From: Ramlibacter agri
GTDB lineage: Bacteria > Pseudomonadota > Gammaproteobacteria > Burkholderiales > Burkholderiaceae_C
DNA length: 64,000 bases
Direction of reading: 5' to 3'
NCBI RefSeq assembly: GCF_012927085.1
Contig: NZ_JABBFX010000001.1
Coordinates: forward strand, 1,116,001-1,180,000
Under the pieces are notes generated by a model that did not search any database, had not been told where the DNA came from, and saw only the letters and a list, made by a program, of their open reading frames with translations. Below are positions 43,609-52,723 of this stretch, one piece after another. A program made the position numbers and the translations under genes. Positions within the stretch are counted from its first letter, which is position 1, and every line of letters starts with the position of its first letter.

Positions 43609-44691
43609 TCAGGCCTTGTCGACCTGCAACACGCCGCGGCGGATCTGGTCGCGTTCCAGCGATTCGAACAGCGCCTTGAAGTTGCCGTTGCCGAAGCCGT
43701 CGTCGCCGGCGCGCTGGATGAACTCGAAGAACACCGGGCCCAGCATGGTCTCGCTGAAGATCTGCAGCAGCAGGCGCGCCTGCCCGTTGCTGGTGTCGCC
43801 ATCGAGCAGGATGCCGCGCGCCTGCAACTGCGGCACCGGCTGGCCGTGGCCCGGCAGGCGCTCTTCGAGCATCTCGTAGTAGATGTCGTTGGGCGCCGTC
43901 ATCAGCGGCACGCCCGCCATCTGCAAGGCGTCCACCGTCTCGAGCAGGTTGTCCGTCAGCAGCGCGACGTGCTGGATGCCTTCGCCGCTGAACTTCATCA
44001 GGAACTCCTCGATCTGGCCCGAGGTCTTGCCCGACTCTTCGTTCAGCGGGATGCGGATCAGGCCATCGGGCGCCGTCATCGCCTTCGACGTGAGGCCGGT
44101 GTACTCGCCCTTGATGTCGAAGTAGCGGATCTCGCGGAAGTTGAACAGCTTCTCGTAGAAGGCCGCCCAGTGCGCCATGCGGCCGCGGTAGACGTTGTGC
44201 GTGAGGTGGTCCACCACCTTCAGGCCCACGCCCCGGGGATGGCGCTCCACGCCGGGCATCCACTCGAAGTCGATGTCGTAGATGGACTTGCCGTCCTCGA
44301 AGCGGTCGATCAGGTACAGCGGCGCGCCGCCGATGCCCTTGATCGCGGGCAGGCGCAGTTCCATCGGGCCGGTGGGAATGTCGACCGGCTGCGCGCCGAG
44401 TTCCAGCGCGCGGCTGTACGCCTGGTGCGAATCCTTCACGCGGAAAGCGAGCGCGCACGCGGACGGGCCGTGCTCCGCGGCGAAGTAGCCGGCGAAGCTT
44501 TTGGGCTCGCGATTGACGATGAAGTTGATGTCGCCCTGGCGGTACAGCAGCACGTCCTTGGAGCGGTGCCTGGCCACGAGCTGGAAGCCCATCTTCTCGA
44601 AGAGGGGCTCCAGCACGTTGGGGACGGGGGAGGCGAACTCGACGAACTCGAATCCGCAAAGGCCCATGGGGTTGTCGAACAGATCAGCCAT
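43609..44691 (-). CDS. hppD: 4-hydroxyphenylpyruvate dioxygenase
   Basis: Converts 4-hydroxyphenylpyruvate to homogentisate in tyrosine degradation, a non-haem Fe(II) enzyme of the vicinal oxygen chelate fold. The 360-residue protein has the iron ligands H162 (VVDHLTHNV), H241 ([11 protein letters not shown]) and E323 (FFEFIQR), plus the C-terminal [18 protein letters not shown] typical of the family. Length is normal. No homogentisate dioxygenase gene is adjacent. The 172-bp gap upstream (44692-44863) separates it from the gamma-carbonic-anhydrase gene and holds no gene I can support. Confidence 0.96.
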   Translation of the reverse strand: MADLFDNPMGLCGFEFVEFASPVPNVLEPLFEKMGFQLVARHRSKDVLLYRQGDINFIVNREPKSFAGYFAAEHGPSACALAFRVKDSHQAYSRALELGAQPVDIPTGPMELRLPAIKGIGGAPLYLIDRFEDGKSIYDIDFEWMPGVERHPRGVGLKVVDHLTHNVYRGRMAHWAAFYEKLFNFREIRYFDIKGEYTGLTSKAMTAPDGLIRIPLNEESGKTSGQIEEFLMKFSGEGIQHVALLTDNLLETVDALQMAGVPLMTAPNDIYYEMLEERLPGHGQPVPQLQARGILLDGDTSNGQARLLLQIFSETMLGPVFFEFIQRAGDDGFGNGNFKALFESLERDQIRRGVLQVDKA

Positions 44692-44863
44692 TGCTGCGCT
44701 CCTGCCTGGAAAAAGAAATCAAACGACGAAAACGGGGCGCCGGCTGCGGCCGGCAGATGCGTGAAGTTTTCGCGTCAGGCGGGAGGCGCGCCCGGCACCC
44801 CGCGCACGCTGCGCGCAAGGTGGTCACCGATGAAGAGTGCGAATCCGGGCATAAGACTGGGAG

Positions 44864-45388
44864 CTAGTCTAACGCCTTCAGTTCCTCTTTGAAGGTGGCC
44901 GAGCGTTTTGCATAGTTTTCCGCCACGCGTTTCAGCCCCGCGACTTCCTCGTCGCTGAGCTGGCGCACCACCTTGGCCGGGGAGCCGAGGATCATGGAGC
45001 GCGGGGGGAATTCCTTGCGCTCGGTGACCAGCGCGCCGGCGCCCACCAGGCTTTCCGCGCCGATGACGGCGCCGTTGAGGATGACGGCCTGGATGCCGAC
45101 CAGCGAGCCATTGCCGATGGTGCAGCCGTGCAGCATGGCCTGGTGGCCCACCGTGACGTTCTCGCCCAGCGTGAGCGGGTAGCCGGGGTCGGCATGCAGC
45201 ACCGCGCCTTCCTGCACGTTGCTGCCGTCGCCCACCTTGATCGGTTCGTTGTCGCCGCGCGCGACCGCGCCGAACCAGAAGCTGGCGCGCTCGCCGACGA
45301 TGACCTCGCCGACGAGGGTGGCTTCGCGCGGGACGAAGGCGGTGGCCGCGACCTGGGGCTTCTTGCCGGAGATGCTGTATTGCGTCAT
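44864..45388 (-). CDS. Gamma-carbonic anhydrase family protein
   Basis: A 174-residue left-handed beta-helix protein with repeated hexapeptides (VGEVIVGERASFWFGAVARGD, VGDGSNVQEGAVLHAD, LGENVTVGHQAMLHGCTIG). The three zinc-binding His positions are visible in AVLHAD, VGHQAM and MLHGC. Many such YrdA/PaaY-like proteins have weak or no carbonic anhydrase activity, so the biochemical role is uncertain. It is divergent from the efflux operon with a 120-bp gap. Confidence 0.92.
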   Translation of the reverse strand: MTQYSISGKKPQVAATAFVPREATLVGEVIVGERASFWFGAVARGDNEPIKVGDGSNVQEGAVLHADPGYPLTLGENVTVGHQAMLHGCTIGNGSLVGIQAVILNGAVIGAESLVGAGALVTERKEFPPRSMILGSPAKVVRQLSDEEVAGLKRVAENYAKRSATFKEELKALD

Positions 45389-45508
45389 GCCGCGCAGTGT
45401 AAGAGGTCGGTGGGGGCGCTCCGCGAACGTGCGACTGCCCAGCAGCTACGGCAAAGAGGAAGCCCCTGCCGCTTCCACGAAGAACCGCGATTCACCGATA
45501 CTCGTTCG

Positions 45509-47179
45509 GTGCCTCGTCAGCAGACGCCCTACGAGTTCAAGCCGCACGAGCGGCCCTCGCTGCCTGGATCGCCGGCCACGCCCGAGCATCCGATGGGGCG
45601 GCGCATCGCCTACTTCGTCATCGGCGTGGTGATGGGCCTGGCGGCCGGCTTCTTCAACGGCCTGCTGGTCGCCAACATGCAGCTGGTGCAGGGCGCGTTC
45701 GGCATGACCGCGGTGGAGGCCAACTGGCTCAACGTGGCCTATTCGATCTCGAACGTCTGCGCGAGCCTGCTGCTGATCAAGTTCCGCCAGCGCTTCGGGG
45801 TCGGCGCTCTGGCGCGCCTGACGCTGCCCGCCTTCGCGCTGATCTGCTTCGCCCAGCTGTTCCTCCACAGCTATTCGCTGGAGCTCTTGCTGCGCGCCGT
45901 GTCGGGCGCGGTGGGCTCGGCCCTCACCAGCTTCTGCATGTTCTACATCATGCAGTCGCTGCCGGCGAAGTCGCGCCTGGGCGGCATGGTGCTGGGCATC
46001 GGCATCACGCAGCTGGCGCTGCCGCTCGCACGCGTGCTCTCGCCGCTGCTGCTGGCGTCCGGCAACATCCAGCACCTGTTCCTGTTCGAACTCGGCATGG
46101 CCTTGCTGGCCATCGGTTGTGCCGCGCTGCTGCCGCTGCCGCCCGCCGACACCGTCAAGGCCTTCGAGCCGCTGGACGGGCTGACCTTCCTGCTGATGGC
46201 GCCCGGCATCGCGCTGCTGTGCGCCGTGCTGGCGCAGGGCCGCACCGTGTGGTGGACCACGCCGTGGCTCGGCTATGCGCTGGCCGGCGCCGTGCTGCTG
46301 ATAGGCGCGGCGCACATCGTGGAGCACAACCGCGCCAACCCGCTGCTGAACATCCGCTGGATGGCCAGCGGCGAGATCGTCGGCTTCGCGCTGCTGGCGG
46401 CCTCCATGCGCATCCTGCTGTCGGAGCAGAACTTCGGCTCGGCCGGCCTGCTGCTGTTGCTGGGCATGGGCACCGACCAGCTCGTCACCCTCTACCTGAT
46501 CGTCAGCGCGGCGACGCTGGCGGCGCTGGTCGCGAGCCTGCTCACGCTGAACCCGCAGGACCTGCTGCGGCCCATCATCATCTCCTGCGGCCTGATCGCG
46601 CTGGGCGCGTGGATGGACAGCACCGCCAGCAACCTCACGCGGCCGGCGCAGCTGTATGCGAGCCAGACGATGATCGCGTTCGCCGCGATGTATTTCGTCG
46701 GGCCGCTGATGATGTCCGGCATGCTGCGCGCCTATGCCAAGGGCGCGAGCCACATCGTCACCTTCACCGCGATGTTCAACATCGCGCAGACGGTGGGCGG
46801 CCTGGCCGGCACCGCCGCCCTGGGCACGCTGCAGGTCGTGCGCGAGCGCTTCCATTCCAACGAGCTGGTGCAGAACATCCTGGCGACGGACCCGCAGGTC
46901 GCGGCCCGCCTCGATGCGCTGTCCGCCACTTACGGCCGCGTGCTGGCGGACCCGGTGCTGCGCCGCGCCGAGGGCGCCGCGCTGCTGGGGCAGCAGGTCA
47001 CGCGCGAGGCCAACATCCTGGCCTACAACGACGTGTTCCAGGCCATCGCGGTGCTGGCGACCTTCGTGTTCGTGGGCCTCGGCATGCGCTGGGTCTACAA
47101 CCGGATCCATGGCATCAACCCGCTGGCGGAAGACCTGGCGACCTTGGCGCGGATGAGGAGCTCGAACACAAATGGGTGA
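45509..47179 (+). CDS. MFS drug exporter, DHA2 (EmrB-like) family
   Basis: A 556-residue inner-membrane transporter with about 14 hydrophobic helices and a polar N-terminal tail ending in EHPMGRR. Typical segments are GFFNGLLVANMQLVQGAFGM, WLNVAYSISNVCASLL and MVLGIGITQLALPLARVLSP. The start is probably GTG at 45509; ATG at 45593 just before the first helix is the alternative. It overlaps the membrane-fusion gene by 8 nt and is part of a three-component efflux system with the next two genes. Substrate unknown. Confidence 0.9.
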   Translation: MPRQQTPYEFKPHERPSLPGSPATPEHPMGRRIAYFVIGVVMGLAAGFFNGLLVANMQLVQGAFGMTAVEANWLNVAYSISNVCASLLLIKFRQRFGVGALARLTLPAFALICFAQLFLHSYSLELLLRAVSGAVGSALTSFCMFYIMQSLPAKSRLGGMVLGIGITQLALPLARVLSPLLLASGNIQHLFLFELGMALLAIGCAALLPLPPADTVKAFEPLDGLTFLLMAPGIALLCAVLAQGRTVWWTTPWLGYALAGAVLLIGAAHIVEHNRANPLLNIRWMASGEIVGFALLAASMRILLSEQNFGSAGLLLLLGMGTDQLVTLYLIVSAATLAALVASLLTLNPQDLLRPIIISCGLIALGAWMDSTASNLTRPAQLYASQTMIAFAAMYFVGPLMMSGMLRAYAKGASHIVTFTAMFNIAQTVGGLAGTAALGTLQVVRERFHSNELVQNILATDPQVAARLDALSATYGRVLADPVLRRAEGAALLGQQVTREANILAYNDVFQAIAVLATFVFVGLGMRWVYNRIHGINPLAEDLATLARMRSSNTNG

Positions 47180-48341
47180 ACGGCCGAACGAACGCATGGA
47201 GGATCCGCTGGAGGTCGAGGAGCCGCCGCTGGTGGAGGCCGCGCCGCCGCCCGCGAGCGCACCGGCCGGCGAAGCGCCCAAGGAGGCGCCGCGCGGCTGG
47301 GCGCCACCGCGGCGCGGCCTGCTGGGCACGCTGCTGTTCGCGGCCCTGGCCGTCGCCGGCGCCTTGATCGCGCTCTACGCGTGGGAGCTGCCGCCCTTCG
47401 CCACCAGCACGCAGGTCACCGACAACGCCTACGTGCGCGGGCAGACCACGGTGATCAGCCCGCAGGTGAGCGGCTACGTCACGCAGGTGCTGGTGCAGGA
47501 CTACCAGGGCGTGGCGAGCGGCCAGATGCTGGTGAAGATCGACGACCGCATCTATGCGCAGCGGGTCGAGCAGGCGAAGGCGGCCCTGGCGACGCAGCAG
47601 GCCGCGCTGGCGAACTGGGCGCAGACGCAGCGCTCCAGCGCGGCGCAGGCGGAGTCGCAGGCCGCGGCCATCGCCAGCGCGGATGCGCAGGTGGTGCGCG
47701 CCCGCGCGGACCTGACGCGGGTGGAGGAACTCGCCGAGCAGCGCTCGGTGTCGCTGCGCGAACGCGACCAGGCCATCGCCACCTTGCGGCAGGCCGAGGC
47801 GGCGCTGCGGCAGGCGCAGGCGCAGCACACCGTGGCGCAGGAGCAGGTGCGCACGGTCACCGTCAACCGCGGCGGGCTGGAGGCCGGCGTGGAAAGCGCG
47901 CAGGCGGCGCTGAAGCTGGCCGAGATCGACCTTGCGAACACCGTGATCCAGGCGCCGCGCGATGGCACCGTCAGCGACGTCGGCGTGCGCCTGGGCCAGT
48001 ACGTCACGGCCGGCAGCCAGCTGATGTTCCTGGTGCCGGAGGTCGTCTACGTCATCGCGAACTTCAAGGAGGGGCAGACCGCGCGCATGCAACCCGGGCA
48101 GCCGGCCACGGTGCAGGTGGACGCGTTGGGCGGCCAGAAGCTGCATGGCCACGTGGCGCGCATGGCGCCGGCTGCGGGCCAGGAGTTCGCCATCATCAAG
48201 TCGGACAACGCCACCGGCAACTTCGTCAAGGTGCCGCAGCGCATCAGCGTGCGGGTGGAGTTCGACCCCGGGCAGCCCCTGGTGGCACGGCTGCGCCCCG
48301 GCATGTCGGTCGAGGTGCGGGTGGACACGGGGCCGCGATGA
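47172..48341 (+). CDS. HlyD/EmrA-family membrane fusion protein
   Basis: A 389-residue periplasmic adaptor. A Pro/Ala-rich cytoplasmic tail, one membrane helix at about 48-69, then the barrel-sandwich lipoyl motif (TDNAYVRGQTTVISPQVSGYV), a long alpha-hairpin coiled coil (about 120-235) and the closing IQAPRDGTVSDVGVRLGQYV and VIANFKEGQTARMQPGQPATV. It connects the MFS exporter and the outer-membrane factor. Overlaps both neighbours. Confidence 0.94.
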   Translation: MGERPNERMEDPLEVEEPPLVEAAPPPASAPAGEAPKEAPRGWAPPRRGLLGTLLFAALAVAGALIALYAWELPPFATSTQVTDNAYVRGQTTVISPQVSGYVTQVLVQDYQGVASGQMLVKIDDRIYAQRVEQAKAALATQQAALANWAQTQRSSAAQAESQAAAIASADAQVVRARADLTRVEELAEQRSVSLRERDQAIATLRQAEAALRQAQAQHTVAQEQVRTVTVNRGGLEAGVESAQAALKLAEIDLANTVIQAPRDGTVSDVGVRLGQYVTAGSQLMFLVPEVVYVIANFKEGQTARMQPGQPATVQVDALGGQKLHGHVARMAPAAGQEFAIIKSDNATGNFVKVPQRISVRVEFDPGQPLVARLRPGMSVEVRVDTGPR

Positions 48342-49714
48342 AGCAGCCGGCCTGCCTGCTTGCCGCGCTGCTGCTGGCCGGCTGCGCGCATCCGCCGGCG
48401 CAGCTGCAGGATCCGCCGCTGGTCATCTCCTCCGCCTGGCGCACGCCCATCGGCCCGGAGGCGCCGGAGGCCCTGGACTGGTGGCGCGCTTTCGGCGACC
48501 CCGTGCTGACGCACTGGGTGGACCTGGCGCTGGCGCAGAACTACGACGTGGCGACGGCCGCCGCGCGCGTGGCGGAGGCGCGCGGCACCGAGGTGGTCGC
48601 GCGCGCGGCGCTGTTGCCGACGCTGGACTTCTCCTTGCCGGTCTCGCGTGCGCGCGCCCTCAACGCCTTCGGCGTGGCCAGCGACGCCGCCACCTTCACG
48701 CCCGTGTTCCAGGCCGCCTACGAGGTGGACCTGTTCGGCCGCATCCGCGAACAGGTGTCGGCCGCCTCCGCGAGCACCGAGGCCGCAGTCGTGGGCCGCG
48801 AAGCGGCGGCATTGGCCGTGGCCGCGGCCACGGCCAGCGGCTACATCACCTTGCGCGCGCTCGACGCGAAGCTGCGCATCCTGCAGGACACCGTGGACCA
48901 GCGCGGCGAAGCCGTGCGGCTGGCGCGCGGCCGCGCCGAAGTGGGCTACACCTCCGACCTGGAATGGAAGCAGGCGCAGGCCGAACTCGAAAGCATCGCG
49001 CAACAGGTGCCGCCCGCGCAGCTGGCGATCGAGCGGCAGGAGCATTCGCTGGCGCTGCTGACCGGGCAGGCGCCGGCCGATATCGCGCGCGGGCTGGAGG
49101 TGACGGAGCTGAAGCCGCCCGCTATCCCCGACGGCCTGCCTTCGGACCTGCTGCGCCGCCGCCCCGACATCGTGCAGGCCGAATGGACGCTGGCGTCCGC
49201 GGACGCCAACCTCGCCGTCGCGCGGGCGCAGTTCCTGCCCAGCGTGCGGCTGACCGGCAGTTTCGGCGACGTGTTCGTCTCCACGCTGAACTACAACCCG
49301 ATCCGCATCTGGTCGCTGGGCGCGAGCGTGCTGGCGCCGATCTTCGAAGGGGGCCGGCTGGAAGGGCAGTTCGCCGCGGCGGACGCCCGCCGGCTGCAGG
49401 CCGTGCTGGCCTACCAGCGCACCGTGCTCACCGCGTTGCGCGAAGTGGAGGACAGCCTGAGCACCGTGGCGCGCGCGCGCGAGCAGCGGGTGCGCGTGCA
49501 GGCCCAGCGCACGGTGCTGGACGACGTGGTGCGGCACGCGCGCAACCGCTACGTCGCCGGCTACTCCTCGTTTTTCGACCTGCTGGATGCCCAGCGCAAT
49601 GTCCTGAACGCCGACCTGGCCGAAGTGCAGACGGTGGCGGACGAACTGAATGGCCTTGTCGCACTGAGCCAGGCAATGGGCGGAGGATGGGAGTCGACTC
49701 CGCCGCAAAAATGA
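48338..49714 (+). CDS. NodT-family outer-membrane efflux lipoprotein
   Basis: A 458-residue TolC-like channel subunit. Lipoprotein signal LLAALLLAGCAH (Cys16), W-W-x-x-F-x-D motif (ALDWWRAFGDPVL), internal repeats with helical hairpins, and family hallmarks YEVDLFGRIREQ, GLPSDLLRRRPDIVQAEW and NRYVAGYSSFFDLLDAQR. It completes the tripartite exporter and is the last gene of the operon; the tRNA-Arg promoter follows almost at once. Confidence 0.94.
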   Translation: MKQPACLLAALLLAGCAHPPAQLQDPPLVISSAWRTPIGPEAPEALDWWRAFGDPVLTHWVDLALAQNYDVATAAARVAEARGTEVVARAALLPTLDFSLPVSRARALNAFGVASDAATFTPVFQAAYEVDLFGRIREQVSAASASTEAAVVGREAAALAVAAATASGYITLRALDAKLRILQDTVDQRGEAVRLARGRAEVGYTSDLEWKQAQAELESIAQQVPPAQLAIERQEHSLALLTGQAPADIARGLEVTELKPPAIPDGLPSDLLRRRPDIVQAEWTLASADANLAVARAQFLPSVRLTGSFGDVFVSTLNYNPIRIWSLGASVLAPIFEGGRLEGQFAAADARRLQAVLAYQRTVLTALREVEDSLSTVARAREQRVRVQAQRTVLDDVVRHARNRYVAGYSSFFDLLDAQRNVLNADLAEVQTVADELNGLVALSQAMGGGWESTPPQK

Positions 49715-49723
49715 TGCTATACT
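49694..49723 (+). promoter_or_regulatory. Promoter of tRNA-Arg
   Basis: TATACT at 49718-49723 is a near-consensus -10 box 11 bp before the tRNA, with TCGACT at 49694-49699 as a possible -35 box, 18 bp away. It overlaps the end of the outer-membrane efflux gene. Confidence 0.55.
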
Positions 49724-49734
49724 CTCGCTTCTGC

Positions 49735-49811
49735 GCGGCTGTAGCTCAGTTGGATAGAGTACTTGGCTACGAACCAAGGGGTCGTGGGTTCGAATCCTGC
49801 CAGCCGCACCA
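49735..49811 (+). tRNA. tRNA-Arg (ACG)
   Basis: A 77-nt cloverleaf: acceptor GCGGCTG pairs with CAGCCGC, D-arm GCTC, anticodon loop CTACGAA giving ACG, T-arm GGGTTCGAATCC, discriminator A, encoded CCA. The ACG anticodon is read after A-to-I editing for CGN arginine codons. Confidence 0.95.
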
Positions 49812-49822
49812 GACTTTTTCGA

Positions 49823-49857
49823 GGGCCATCACGCCACAAGCGTGATGGCCCTTTTCT
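49823..49857 (+). terminator. Terminator after tRNA-Arg
   Basis: An 11-bp perfect stem, GGGCCATCACG (49823-49833) and CGTGATGGCCC (49841-49851), with a 7-nt loop, then TTTTCTT. It closes the tRNA transcript. Confidence 0.85.
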
Positions 49858-49893
49858 TATGGGCGCGATTTTTTGCGCGGTGGCGGACCATAG

Positions 49894-49918
49894 AAAACGG
49901 CCCGCACGTGGCGGGCCG
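49894..49918 (-). terminator. Terminator of the small zinc-ribbon gene
   Basis: Stem CGGCCCGC (49898-49905) and GCGGGCCG (49911-49918) with loop ACGTG. On the reverse strand it is followed by TTTT, so it fits the end of the reverse-strand gene at 49975-50184. A-runs lie on both sides, so it may work in both directions. Confidence 0.6.
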
Positions 49919-49974
49919 AAAAGGCCCCAAGCGTGTTCGACCGGGGCCGTACAAAAAGGTAGGGAGCCCTCCGC

Positions 49975-50184
49975 TCAGGGCCTGCTTTGCGTCAGCGTGG
50001 TGGACGGCGTGGGCCGCAAGGTCGCTTCCGGGTCCCACTGTCCATTCGGCGGGCGAATGAAAAGCGTGGTGCCGCAGCCCTCACAGCCATAGTGGAGGCG
50101 GCGGCCGGCCAGCAGTCGCATCCACCAGGAGCGCGGAATTCGGACGTAGTAATTCGATCCGCAAGTGCACTGCGTGAACCGCAT
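49975..50184 (-). CDS. Small zinc-ribbon protein
   Basis: A 69-residue protein from the ATG at 50184, with an AGAGGAGAG ribosome site directly upstream; an earlier start at 50226 lacks this. Two Cys pairs, CTCGSNYYVR and YGCEGCGTTLF, form a C-x-C...C-x2-C ribbon, separated by a basic WWMRLLAGRR stretch. The C-terminal 20 residues are Pro/Thr-rich. It could bind nucleic acid or a protein partner. No family was recognised. It is a single-gene unit between the tRNA and the yfa-type operon. Confidence 0.65.
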   Translation of the reverse strand: MRFTQCTCGSNYYVRIPRSWWMRLLAGRRLHYGCEGCGTTLFIRPPNGQWDPEATLRPTPSTTLTQSRP

Positions 50185-50411
50185 AGGCTCTCCTCTTCCC
50201 TCCGCGAAAGTAAGAGAACGTGTCAATGCTGTCGATGGGTAGATTGCTTAGTACGTAAGTGCCCATTCGGGGCTTCGAGACTTCGCTTCGAAGCATCCGC
50301 CCTTTGGCGGATCCCGGTTCCGGCCCGGCTTTTCGCTGGGCCGATCGCTACTGCCGGGCTGTAAACTGCTTTTCGCATGCGGCCAACAATGGCCGCAGAC
50401 GGGAGCGCAGG

Positions 50412-52016
50412 ATGATTGGCGGGAGGAAGCTGGCGGCCTGGGTGGTCGGCGTGCTGGCAGGTGCTGGCGTGCTGATTGGAGTCGCGTTGTACTGGCGCGG
50501 TGGTTTCCAGGGTCCTGTTGCGTCGCTGGGCATCGACCTCGCGCGGCCCGACGTCCTGATCCAGTCCCGCCAGCTTTCGGCTTTGCCGCGCGAGCTGGTC
50601 GCTCTCCCCGGCCTGCGCGACGTCCTCACGCAGGACTTCGTCCAGTACTACGAGGAACATCCGGACCGCCTCACTCTCGAGGGCACGCTGCGGCGCCTGG
50701 CCTTCGAGCACGGCCTCACCTGGCGCGACCGGCTGGTCGCCACCTTGCTGGACGCGCCGGCGCAGCTCGCCCTGTGGAGCGATGGCAAGGGCCGGCTCGC
50801 CTACGCGGCGCTGCTGCTCGATGAGAACGCCGCGGCGCAGGCGCTGGAGCAGATCGGCAAGGTGGCCCTTCCGGACAGCCAGCTGACGCGTGCCGGTTCC
50901 ATCGCGGTGGGCGGCAAGGACAGCACGGTCTACGCCTTGAAGCTGCGGGCCGACAGCACGCTGCTGTTCGTATCGTCCGGCAAGCGCCTGCTGGTGCTGA
51001 CGCATCCAGGCATGCTGCTCGATGCGAATCGGGCGCTGGCTTCCGGCGCTGCCGCGGCCGCCGGCGCCTTGCTGGGCTCCCGGCCCGAAGATGCCTGGCG
51101 CCACGACTTCGCCCTGGCCGAACTGCCGCCGCAAGCGCGGCATGCGATCACCGCCAAGGCCGCCTGGTTGTCCTTCGGCTACCAGCACTTCTTCCCGGCC
51201 GTGCAGGCCTTGCGCTTCGAGCTCGCGGGCTCACGCTGGTCCCTGTCGCTTGCCGCGACGCCGCAGGCCTGGAAGGAATGGCCCGCGCAGGCCACGGCGG
51301 CCTGGAGCGTATTGCCCGGTGGCGCCGCGTTCTGCGCGGCCCTGCCAGTCAGCTGGGACCAGGCCGCCGCGCCTCTCGATGCGGCGGCGCTCGCGCACGA
51401 CCTGCAGGCCGGCGCCGGCGCCTGCTGGTACCCGGGCAACGGCCTCTACGCGCCGGTGCTGGCCCTGCGCTTCCAGCCCGGGACCGGCGCCAGCCACGAC
51501 GAAGCGGTGGCCGGCCTGTTGGCCAGGATGCTGGCGAAGCCCAAGGATGGCGCCGTCGACGTGGCGCAGAAAGCGGTGGCTGGCGGCGGCAAGCTGTGGA
51601 CCGCGGACGTGGCCAACGAGCGCGGCTACCTCGGCTCCGGCGAGCAGCGCGCGCATCGCATCGCGGTGCTGCGGCTCGGCGACACCGTACTGGCGTCGGT
51701 CGACCATCGCGCGATCGAGCAGGCGCTGGCCGTCGCGGAGCATCGCTATCCCGCCCTGGCCGACGACTACCCCGGCAGCCCCTTGCTGGTGGCGGGTTTG
51801 CCTGCGCTCGGCGAGATGCTGCAGGCCGAAAGCCTGCGCCTGACGCAGGACACGCCGGCGTTCCGGCAGGTCGTGCAGCGGCAACTGAAACCGCGCCTGG
51901 ACGCGCTGGCCGCCGGCGGCAAGCTGGCCTTCCGGCCCGACCCGGACAACGCCGGCAGCAGCCGCGGCGACTGGCTCTGGAAGCCGCTGGTCCTGGGCGC
52001 GGCGCGGTCGAACTGA
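50412..52016 (+). CDS. yfaA: DUF2138 protein, YfaA-like
   Basis: A 534-residue protein with an N-terminal membrane helix (about 5-25) and a large periplasmic domain. It contains SLGIDLARPDVLIQSRQLSALPREL, DVLTQDFVQYYEEHPDRL and ALWSDGKGRLAYAAL, the pattern of the DUF2138 family that includes Escherichia coli YfaA. First gene of a five-gene operon whose order (yfaA-T-S-Q-P) is the same as in E. coli. Function is not established; the context suggests support of the envelope alpha-2-macroglobulin. ATG at 50412 preceded by GGGAGCGCAGG. Confidence 0.85.
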   Translation: MIGGRKLAAWVVGVLAGAGVLIGVALYWRGGFQGPVASLGIDLARPDVLIQSRQLSALPRELVALPGLRDVLTQDFVQYYEEHPDRLTLEGTLRRLAFEHGLTWRDRLVATLLDAPAQLALWSDGKGRLAYAALLLDENAAAQALEQIGKVALPDSQLTRAGSIAVGGKDSTVYALKLRADSTLLFVSSGKRLLVLTHPGMLLDANRALASGAAAAAGALLGSRPEDAWRHDFALAELPPQARHAITAKAAWLSFGYQHFFPAVQALRFELAGSRWSLSLAATPQAWKEWPAQATAAWSVLPGGAAFCAALPVSWDQAAAPLDAAALAHDLQAGAGACWYPGNGLYAPVLALRFQPGTGASHDEAVAGLLARMLAKPKDGAVDVAQKAVAGGGKLWTADVANERGYLGSGEQRAHRIAVLRLGDTVLASVDHRAIEQALAVAEHRYPALADDYPGSPLLVAGLPALGEMLQAESLRLTQDTPAFRQVVQRQLKPRLDALAAGGKLAFRPDPDNAGSSRGDWLWKPLVLGAARSN

Positions 52017-52024
52017 GGGCCGGC

Positions 52025-52723
52025 ATGCAGACTCGCCTCGAATCGACGCGGCGCGCGATGCTGGCCGCGGGCCTGGCGTGGGGCGCCTGCCGCGCGGCGC
52101 AGGCCGCGGTGTCCAAGGGACAGGGCTCGGCCGACGCACAGGCCGCGGCACCCAGGCCGCTGGGCCCCGCCGATGCGCAGGCCTTCCGGGCGTGGTTCTG
52201 CGCCATCCTGGAGGAGACCGTCAGGCGCGGCCCCAGCCCGCGCTGGGTGCATCGAGACTGCGCCGGCCTGGTGCGCTTCGCGGCCCGCGAGGCCCTGCTG
52301 CCGCACGAAGCGCGTTGGCTGGCCAGCATGGGCTGGCCCCAGGACCGCCCCCTGCCGCCCGACGTCGAACTGGGCCCGGCCGACGCCCAGGCGCTCACAC
52401 GATGGACGCTGCCCGATGGCGCGCGCTCCGATTTCGCCGGCGCGCTGGCGCTGGTGCAGGGCAACACGCGCCCGGTCGGCAAGGACGGCGCGCGCGTGTT
52501 GCCGGGCGACCTGCTGTTCTTCGACCAGGGCGCCGACCAGCACCTGATGGCGTGGACCGGCCGCCGCATCATTTACCACACGGGCGCCGAACCGACGCCT
52601 GCCGACAGCGGCTTGCGCAGCACCACGCTCGGCGCCTTGCTGCGCCACCCCGACACGCGCTGGCGTCCCGAAGCCGGCAACCCCAATTTCGCCGGCTGGT
52701 TCCGGTTCCGGTTCCTCGCATGA
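52025..52723 (+). CDS. yfaT: DUF1175 protein, YfaT-like
   Basis: A 232-residue exported protein; the N-terminus has a twin-arginine-like ESTRRAMLAAGLAWG signal. The mature part shows AFRAWFCAILEETVRRG, RDCAGLVRFAAREAL, LPGDLLFFDQGADQHLMAWTG and the GWFRFRFL end, with Cys and His arranged as in NlpC/P60-like folds (RDCAGLVRF and DQHLMAW). DUF1175 family. Overlaps the macroglobulin gene by 4 nt. A peptidase-like activity is possible but unproven. Confidence 0.85.
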   Translation: MQTRLESTRRAMLAAGLAWGACRAAQAAVSKGQGSADAQAAAPRPLGPADAQAFRAWFCAILEETVRRGPSPRWVHRDCAGLVRFAAREALLPHEARWLASMGWPQDRPLPPDVELGPADAQALTRWTLPDGARSDFAGALALVQGNTRPVGKDGARVLPGDLLFFDQGADQHLMAWTGRRIIYHTGAEPTPADSGLRSTTLGALLRHPDTRWRPEAGNPNFAGWFRFRFLA